The position numbers and the translations under genes are program-made. Under the pieces are notes generated by a model. It did not search any database and had not been told where the DNA came from. It was given only the letters and a program-made list of their open reading frames with translations. Shown here piece by piece: positions 38,453-44,111 of a stretch of 44,111 bases of DNA (position 1 is the stretch's first letter; each line of letters starts with the position of its first letter). Location of the stretch: the IMG/VR virus record IMGVR_UViG_3300050191_000196, positions 1 to 44,111 of that record; one strand, given 5' to 3'. Source of the DNA: a virus.

Positions 38453-39015
38453 TGCCGCGCGATCTTGACACTACGCTGGCCGCCGATCTGGCCGGGCCGA
38501 ACTTCCAGCCGGTCCTTCTCGCCTCGCTCGCCTTCCGTTCGCAGACGGTGCATTACTGGAGCGGCCGCGGGTCGCTGGTGTGGAATGGCATGACCTTCGA
38601 GGGCATCGGCACAGTGGGTCGCATGGGCGCGATCGGCGCCGGAACGGCGGAGGTCGGCGAGACGGGAACGACGCTCGAGGCGAGCGGCCTCGATGCGAAT
38701 CTGCTGGGCGAGACGATGACCGATATTCAGATGGGCGCGCCGGTCTCGCTCCGGCTGGGCTCCTGGCAGAATGGCGCGCTGCATGGAACCCCATATCTGC
38801 TGTGGCAGGGCGGCATGGGCCAGCCGGTGATTACGCCCGACCCGCAGAAGTTCTCGATCGTGCTGGCGCTGCAGACGCGCATGGCGCAGCTCTCACGCCC
38901 GACCTTACGCCGCTACACGGCCGCCGATCAGCGGCTCTATTACCCCACCGACACCGGCTTCAACTGGGTCGAGATCCTCGACGACATCGCCGTGCTCTGG
39001 GGCCAGAAAAACTAG
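38452..39015 (+). CDS. DUF2163-like tail tip protein
   Basis: A 187-aa protein from ATG 38452. AFRSQTVHYWSGRGSLVWNG (27-46), MTFEGIGTVGRMGAIG and TGTTLEASGLDANLL are typical of DUF2163/gp12-like baseplate hub proteins; the middle has VSLRLGSWQNG. It should assemble with the NlpC/P60-like protein and the large tip protein that follow. The upstream open frame (in the fibre and distal protein) is a shadow. Confidence 0.8.
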   Translation: MPRDLDTTLAADLAGPNFQPVLLASLAFRSQTVHYWSGRGSLVWNGMTFEGIGTVGRMGAIGAGTAEVGETGTTLEASGLDANLLGETMTDIQMGAPVSLRLGSWQNGALHGTPYLLWQGGMGQPVITPDPQKFSIVLALQTRMAQLSRPTLRRYTAADQRLYYPTDTGFNWVEILDDIAVLWGQKN

Positions 39016-39017
39016 CC

Positions 39018-39521
39018 ATGGCCGCGATCGTGACATCCGCCGCTGCTGCGGCGGCGCAGAAGCTCGTCCGCACCGCGCACTGGGCGACGCGCGAGTATCA
39101 CCGCTTCCTGCTCGCGCGCGCGAAGACTCCGTTTGCCTGGGGCACGAACGACTGCGCCAGCTTCGCCGCGGATGGCATCCTCGCCATGACCGGGGTCGAT
39201 ATCGCCGCCGCGTTTCGCGGGAAGTACACGGACGAGGCCTCCGCGCTCGCGGCGATCAAAACGATTGCCGGAGGCGCAACGATTGCCGACGCGGCCGCAT
39301 GGTGCGCCGCGCAGCATGGCCTTCCGGAATGGCAGCATCCGCTGCTCGCGAAGCGCGGGGATCTCGTGGTGTTCACGGCACCGGGGATCGGCGGCGAGCG
39401 CCAGCTGCAGGCGGGACTCGTGCACCTCACCGGCCGCCACGTGGTCGCGCCTGGAGATAAGGGTCTCAGGCTCATGAAGGTGGCCGGGGCCGCCACGATC
39501 CTGCGGAGCTGGCATGTCTAA
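39018..39521 (+). CDS. DUF6950/NlpC-P60-like tail tip peptidase
   Basis: A 167-aa protein from ATG 39018. WGTNDCASFAADGILAMTGV (residues 41-60) contains the presumed catalytic Cys of the papain-like fold; GDLVVF near 117-122 and GLVHLTGRHVVAPGDKGL near 133-150 supply the His region. Such proteins locally cut peptidoglycan peptides as DNA enters. It overlaps the next gene by eight bases. Confidence 0.8.
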   Translation: MAAIVTSAAAAAAQKLVRTAHWATREYHRFLLARAKTPFAWGTNDCASFAADGILAMTGVDIAAAFRGKYTDEASALAAIKTIAGGATIADAAAWCAAQHGLPEWQHPLLAKRGDLVVFTAPGIGGERQLQAGLVHLTGRHVVAPGDKGLRLMKVAGAATILRSWHV

Positions 39522-42500
39522 AGCGATTGCCGGTGCAGCGATGCTCGGCGGTGCGATCGGTTTGAGCGCGTTGGCGGCTTTCGTCGATCCGGCGCTCATT
39601 GCGAGCCCCTTCTACGACAAGGCGATCCTCGCGCTCGCCATGGGCGGCATCAGCATGGAGGCGGGCGCCATCGCGCAGGCGCTGACGCAGCAGCGCGGGA
39701 TGAACATCACCACGCGGCAGCCGGCGCAGCCGCGCCAGATCGTCTATGGCTGCCAGCGTGTGGGCGGGGTCATGGTCTACGAATCGACCACCGGCGGCAA
39801 AAACGACCAGTACAACATGTGCATCGTTATTGCGACACACCAGATTCAGGCGATCGAGGCTCTCTATCTCGACGGGCGCAAGGTGTACTGGAATTCAGGC
39901 ACCGGCAATACCACGCGCAACGGATACAACTTTGGCGGGTCGGCCGCCACGTCGGGCGGGATCGACGGCAGCGGCACTTACATCGGGCCCAACGGACAGC
40001 ATTACAACTTCGGGACGCTGGTCTACTGTGAAGCGCGTTTTGGCGATCAGGCGGAGGGCGACGTCATCGGCGGCTTCACCGCCAACGATCCGAACTGGGC
40101 GGCCAGCGCCTCCGGCAGCCCGTGGCTGGGCGGCTGCGCGTATGTCTATCTCAAAATCGAATACGACGCGGCGATGTTCCCGCAGTTTCCGGAGATCCGC
40201 TTCACCATCCACGGCAAGGAGGACATCCTCGATCCACGCACCGGCCTCACCGGCTACACGGAGAACCCGGCGCTGATTGTCAATGACATCCTCACCGGGG
40301 CCGCCTGGGGACTGGGCGACAGCACGGTCAATCGGGCGCAGCTGATCGCCGCGGCGAATGTCTGCGATGAGACGCTGAGCTGCGCGCCGACCGTAGCTGA
40401 CCCCGCAGGCTCGCTCACCGAAGCGCGCTATGCCGCCAGCTGGCACTACGACACCTCGACGCCGCCGGGCGAGGCGATCAAAGTTTTTCTCGAAGCGATG
40501 GGCGGCCGCCTGACGCGCACGGGCGGGGAGTGGTTCATCTGGCCGGCTTACTGGCAGGGTCCGACCGCGGCCTGGGACGAGAATGTCCTGCTGGAGCCGC
40601 CGAAGTGGAACCCCTACCGCAAGCCGGACGAACTGATCAATCGGGTCAACGGCACCTACATCGCGCCCAACTACCCCTACAACATCGCCGGCGATCTCTA
40701 CGATGCGAACGGCTGGTACAACGGCTCGATCCAGAACAACTTCCCGTTCGCTTTCCAGCCGACCAACTTCCCGCAGTATGCGGCCGACACGCTGCACGGC
40801 TACGCGGGCGACCAGTACCTCAACGAGGATTCGGGTGCCACCAGCGTCTGGAGCTCGGCGACGTCCTATATCGCCGGCGCCGTGGTGCTGGCCGGGACCA
40901 GCAATGAGCAGATTTTTCTGGCGGTCGAGGCCTCGACCAACGTCGCGCCGTTCTCCTCCGCCGTCACCTGGAATGCGCTGATCGCTTACACCACCGGCGC
41001 TCAGGTCACCTACAACGGCACCCTCTACACGGCGCTTGCGTCGACCACCGGCAACCGGCCGGACATCTCGCCCACCGAGTGGCAGGTGTCGCCCTGGATC
41101 CCGTACGGCAATCAGCTGCCGCTCGAGCTCGAGCTGAAGGCGGTGCTGTCGGTTTCGCAGGCGCAGCGCCTGGCGAAGCTTAAGCTGATGCGCAACCGCC
41201 AGCAGGGTATGGGCGCGCTCAAGATGAAGGTCGCCGCCTACACGATGGAGGCGATCGACGTTTTCACGATGAGCTTTGCCCAGTTCGGATGGTCGGAGTA
41301 TCTGCTCGAAGTCGCCGGCGAGCCGCAGTTCGCGCTCGAGGAAGGCGAGGTGGACGAGGAAGGCAGGATCGTTTCCGCACCGCATTTCACGGTGACGGTG
41401 CCGGTAGCGGACACCTCGTCGACGGTCTACGAGTGGTCGATCACCGAAGAGCTGACCGTCTACGATGTGCCTTCAGTGCTGACCGGGGCCTCCTCGACGC
41501 CGCTCGCGCCGACCAGCATGACGCTGACCTCGGGCGCCTCGACGGCGGTGATCGGCGCCGATGGCCAAATTACGCCGCGGGTGCTGGTCGAGTGGACCGA
41601 TCCGCCGGACGGGTTTGTCACCGATATCCAGATTCAGTTCCGCACCGCCGGAAGCGGATCCTGGCAGAATGGCGGCTCGATCCCGGTTGGCCTCGGACAG
41701 GGCTACGTCACCGGCGTGGTGGCCGGACAGGCCTACGACTTCCAGATCCGCTCGGTGCGCGCGAACGGCGCCGTCTCACCCTGGGTGCAGGATCTCGACT
41801 ACACGGTCAGTCTGGTGCTTTCCGTCTCGGCGACCAGCGGGCAGATAGTGGCGCCGCCCGGCACGCTGGTCGCGCAGGCGCTGTCGGGCGGCACGGCGCA
41901 GATTCTGGTTGCGAACTTCAGCTGGACTCCGGCCGGAACCACGCTCAATTTCACGCCCAGCCCCTCGACGCTCACAGGCCTCGCGCAGGGGCAGCTCTAC
42001 TACGTTTACTTCATCGATCCAACCTATGCCGGCGGCAACATCACGCCCATCGCGACCCAGAATGCCGGCGACTTCCTGAACAAGGTCGGGTATCTGCTGA
42101 TCGGGTCGATCGTGACGCCGACCTATACGCCGCTCTACCGGCCGTCAGGTTCAAGCGATGTGGGCGCGCAGTCGACGTACGCTCCCGCCAGCGCCTACGA
42201 CGGCAACATCTCGACCGCGGCGCTGGTCTCCGGCAACTGGAGCAATTTTTTCAGCTTTGAAACCTTTCTCGGAGACTGCATCTGGAGCGGGTTTCCGGCC
42301 ATTGCGCTTGGAGCCGCGGCGAACCTGAATGTAACGCTCCAGCCGCTGGGCACGGGCGGATCGAGCGGGACGACGGGCACGATCACCGTGATCGCGCACG
42401 TCGGCGGGACGTCGTCGACGCTTGGCACATTTACGGCGGCCGCCGCGACGCAGACCCTGCAGCTCAGCCTGGCCTCGGGAACGAATCTGGGCACGGTCAG

Positions 42501-42594
42501 CCTCGAAGTGCAGGCGACCTCGACCAACGCGTCGCCGCCGGCGAACGGCAGCGGTAACGTCGCGGCGTATGTGTACGAGGTCTGGGTGCAGTGA
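39514..42594 (+). CDS. tail tip / host specificity protein (J-like) with sugar-binding-like inserts
   Basis: A 1026-aa protein. An N-terminal hydrophobic helix pair (residues 4-60) is followed by the conserved tip domain (PRQIVYGCQRVGGVMVYEST, 75-94; YVYLKIEYDAAMFPQFPEIR). Residues about 445-530 have two CBM5/12-like units (YIAGAVVLAGTSNEQIFLAV and YTTGAQVTYNGTLYTALAST). A fibronectin III-like region follows (about 660-770; PRVLVEWTDPPDGFVTDIQI), and the end is beta-rich for receptor contact. The last gene of the tail operon; defines host range. Confidence 0.87.
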   Translation: MSKAIAGAAMLGGAIGLSALAAFVDPALIASPFYDKAILALAMGGISMEAGAIAQALTQQRGMNITTRQPAQPRQIVYGCQRVGGVMVYESTTGGKNDQYNMCIVIATHQIQAIEALYLDGRKVYWNSGTGNTTRNGYNFGGSAATSGGIDGSGTYIGPNGQHYNFGTLVYCEARFGDQAEGDVIGGFTANDPNWAASASGSPWLGGCAYVYLKIEYDAAMFPQFPEIRFTIHGKEDILDPRTGLTGYTENPALIVNDILTGAAWGLGDSTVNRAQLIAAANVCDETLSCAPTVADPAGSLTEARYAASWHYDTSTPPGEAIKVFLEAMGGRLTRTGGEWFIWPAYWQGPTAAWDENVLLEPPKWNPYRKPDELINRVNGTYIAPNYPYNIAGDLYDANGWYNGSIQNNFPFAFQPTNFPQYAADTLHGYAGDQYLNEDSGATSVWSSATSYIAGAVVLAGTSNEQIFLAVEASTNVAPFSSAVTWNALIAYTTGAQVTYNGTLYTALASTTGNRPDISPTEWQVSPWIPYGNQLPLELELKAVLSVSQAQRLAKLKLMRNRQQGMGALKMKVAAYTMEAIDVFTMSFAQFGWSEYLLEVAGEPQFALEEGEVDEEGRIVSAPHFTVTVPVADTSSTVYEWSITEELTVYDVPSVLTGASSTPLAPTSMTLTSGASTAVIGADGQITPRVLVEWTDPPDGFVTDIQIQFRTAGSGSWQNGGSIPVGLGQGYVTGVVAGQAYDFQIRSVRANGAVSPWVQDLDYTVSLVLSVSATSGQIVAPPGTLVAQALSGGTAQILVANFSWTPAGTTLNFTPSPSTLTGLAQGQLYYVYFIDPTYAGGNITPIATQNAGDFLNKVGYLLIGSIVTPTYTPLYRPSGSSDVGAQSTYAPASAYDGNISTAALVSGNWSNFFSFETFLGDCIWSGFPAIALGAAANLNVTLQPLGTGGSSGTTGTITVIAHVGGTSSTLGTFTAAAATQTLQLSLASGTNLGTVSLEVQATSTNASPPANGSGNVAAYVYEVWVQ

Positions 42595-42695
42595 GAGATT
42601 GGGGTTGAGTGAGACGGAAAGGAGGCCGCGGACGATTCGCCAGAGCGTAAGTGAACAGGGCGGCGCGTCACGAACCTGAGCCGGGACGCGCCGCT

Positions 42696-42860
42696 TCAGA
42701 CGCCTTCCTTCTGAGCCAGCGCCCGCAGCGCGAGGCGCACGATATCGGCGCGCGATTGCACGCCGGTCTTCTTCTGCAGTCTGTCGAGCAGCCGGACGTC
42801 GTCGGGGGTAAAGCGGATGGGAAAAGCGAGGTTCGGTTTCGGATCGGGGCGCGGCTTCAT
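42696..42860 (-). CDS. ribbon-helix-helix regulator
   Basis: A 54-aa protein from ATG 42860; a longer start at 42893 would run through the operator-like palindrome. The strand (NLAFPIRFTPDDVRLLDRLQ) plus two helices (KTGVQSRADIVRLALRALAQ) fit CopG/Arc-type repressors. It is divergent from the right-hand integrase, so it likely controls it and itself. It is one of only two minus-strand genes in the phage part. Confidence 0.7.
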   Translation of the reverse strand: MKPRPDPKPNLAFPIRFTPDDVRLLDRLQKKTGVQSRADIVRLALRALAQKEGV

Positions 42861-42881
42861 GCGGTTTTCAGCATAACACAC

Positions 42882-42891
42882 GGTATATACC
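42882..42891. promoter_or_regulatory. palindrome GGTATATACC, candidate operator
   Basis: A perfect 10-bp palindrome in the 93-bp intergenic space between the ribbon-helix-helix gene and the integrase, in AT-rich sequence where both promoters must lie (a second GTATGTAC-type half follows at 42894-42901). RHH proteins bind short palindromes of this size. Confidence 0.45.
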
Positions 42892-42953
42892 ACGTATGTA
42901 CTATGTAACTGAACCGCCCGACGCCCTATGCTTGATCCGGAGGACGGCTGTCA

Positions 42954-44111
42954 ATGGCGCGGAAGATGCTTGCCCGAGGCGCGGCGGATGGGTATACCCG
43001 AGAAGCTCATACGCCGGGGCACCGCGACTGCTCGGCCTGCGAAAGGGCCCGCATCGTGGAAACGACGCCGCTGACGCCTGCGCTGACTTTCGGCGCGGCC
43101 TTCGATCTGTGGATTGCGCGCCGGGTGATCGATCACGCCGGTCTGTGGTCGAATGCGCGCTATATAGCGCCGCGTACTGAGCGCGATCTCCGTCAGTACG
43201 CGCGGGCGGCGGAGAGATTTCTGGGCTTGCTGCGTCTGGAAGAAATTCATCCCGGGCATCTGCGCGAATACCAGCGGGCGCGGGCGGTCTGCGACAAAAG
43301 TGTCGCCGACTGGGAACAGCCGGCGGGTGCGAACCTGATCCGCAAGGAGGTGCAGTTGGTCCGGAGAGTGCTCTCGGCCGCTGGCGCCTGGACGCGGCAT
43401 CACGACGAAGCCTGGGAGCCGCTGCAGGGTGTGCATTCGGACGTGGGCCGGGCGATGACGCCGGAGGAGCAGCACCGGTTTCTGTATATGGCGCAGTCGC
43501 GCGAGGAGTGGCGCGTGGTGTACTGCTGGGCGCTGATCGCGCTCCAGACGACGGCCGCGACCAACGAGCTGCGGGCGCTCCGGATCGGCGATGTGTTTCT
43601 GACGCAGGGGACGATCCAGATTCGGTCGGAAGGCGCGAAGAACAAGTTTCGGGTTCGGACCATTCCGCTGCAGACGCCCGAAGTGGTCTGGGCGCTCGAG
43701 CAGCTGGTGGCGCGGGCGCACGCATTAGGGGCTTCGGGCCCGCACTGCTATCTGTTTCCGTTCCATCGCACGCAGAAGCAGTACGATCCGCTGCGTCCGA
43801 TGACGGTCTGGGGGATCCGGCGGAGCTGGGAAGCAGTCCGGTCGGCGGCGCATCTGGACTGGCTCAGGCCTTACGATCTGCGGCACACGGCGATCACGCG
43901 GATGGCGGAGGCCGGGGTGCCGATTCATGTCATCATGTCGTTTGCCGGTCATATGAGCCAGCGGATGCAGCTGCACTATACGAGCATCAGCATGGCGGCG
44001 AAGCGGGAGTGGGCGGGGCGGACATGGGCGGGGACGGCGCAGACGCCGAAGAAGCCGGCGGGAAGCGTGGGCCTCGGGCGTCGCTGGTCGGACCGGATGG
44101 GGATGGGGTGA
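42954..44111 (+). CDS. tyrosine recombinase, probable prophage integrase
   Basis: A 385-aa protein ending at the last base of the window. It has a Cys-containing start (HRDCSACERA, 23-32), SAM-like domain (about 45-155) and catalytic domain with R207 (NELRALR), K229/K231, Y307-x-x-R310 (PYDLRHT), H333 (AGHMSQ) and nucleophile Y342 (LHYTS). The first His of the HxxR motif is Tyr, a known variant in some tyrosine recombinase families. With the phage genes to the left and its place at the far end, it most likely integrates the prophage; attR should follow just after it. Confidence 0.88.
   Translation: MARKMLARGAADGYTREAHTPGHRDCSACERARIVETTPLTPALTFGAAFDLWIARRVIDHAGLWSNARYIAPRTERDLRQYARAAERFLGLLRLEEIHPGHLREYQRARAVCDKSVADWEQPAGANLIRKEVQLVRRVLSAAGAWTRHHDEAWEPLQGVHSDVGRAMTPEEQHRFLYMAQSREEWRVVYCWALIALQTTAATNELRALRIGDVFLTQGTIQIRSEGAKNKFRVRTIPLQTPEVVWALEQLVARAHALGASGPHCYLFPFHRTQKQYDPLRPMTVWGIRRSWEAVRSAAHLDWLRPYDLRHTAITRMAEAGVPIHVIMSFAGHMSQRMQLHYTSISMAAKREWAGRTWAGTAQTPKKPAGSVGLGRRWSDRMGMG

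Noticed and set aside
39895-41385. 496-codon minus-strand ORF opposite the tail tip gene
   Set aside because: Shadow reading; the plus strand carries a coherent 1026-aa tail tip protein.

Overview
The window looks like a stretch of a high-GC bacterial chromosome carrying two adjacent integrated elements. The organism is most likely an Acidobacteriota bacterium (Terriglobales-like). That is an inference from the overall GC richness, the frequent GTG/TTG starts and a choice-of-anchor-D (ASPM-SPD-2-Hydin) type protein; no ribosomal or housekeeping marker is present to prove it.

Region 1 (1-1851, chromosomal or island edge): a C-terminal Fur-family remnant runs off the left edge on the minus strand, followed by a LysR-type regulator (minus) and a small excisionase-like HTH protein (plus).

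Region 2 (2063-7154): a three-gene minus-strand operon with overlapping genes matches the ABC-three-component (ABC-3C) conflict systems: a C-terminal-domain component, a middle component and a DUF3732-type SMC-like ATPase. Divergent from it is a tyrosine integrase whose stop lies 14 bp before a complete tRNA-Lys(TTT). HTH + ABC-3C + integrase + tRNA looks like a compact mobile defence island of about 5.5 kb.

Region 3 (about 7.2-44.1 kb): a nearly complete temperate siphovirus prophage, with almost every gene on the plus strand. The early module (7.3-15.1 kb) has many ATGA/GTGA gene overlaps and encodes a duplicated zinc-finger protein, a ParB-like protein, DUF6948, a Gly-X hexamer-repeat protein, ASCH, Nudix-like and MazG-like proteins, a replication initiator with an iteron cluster inside its own gene (lambda O-like ori), a degenerate receiver protein and an XRE regulator. 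A promoter/hairpin region (15.1-15.3 kb) separates it from a lysis region (16.0-18.0 kb: TM/coiled-coil protein, GH73 endolysin, two-TM holin candidate). Packaging and head genes follow (HNH, TerS, TerL, portal, ClpP-like protease, HK97 capsid, connectors). The tail module holds tube, frameshifted chaperones, gp10-like protein, tape measure, three consecutive proteins with export signals including a 1215-aa beta-helix fibre, then distal tail, DUF2163-like, NlpC/P60-like and tip proteins.

The right end carries a ribbon-helix-helix regulator (minus) and a second tyrosine recombinase ending at the last base. The simplest layout is a prophage starting at the 3' end of tRNA-Lys and ending just beyond the window next to its own integrase. 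HNH + P27-like TerS + TerL + HK97 capsid suggests a cos-type phage; the tape measure length suggests a tail of roughly 120 nm (inference). No CRISPR array, rRNA, insertion sequence or diversity-generating reverse transcriptase was seen.
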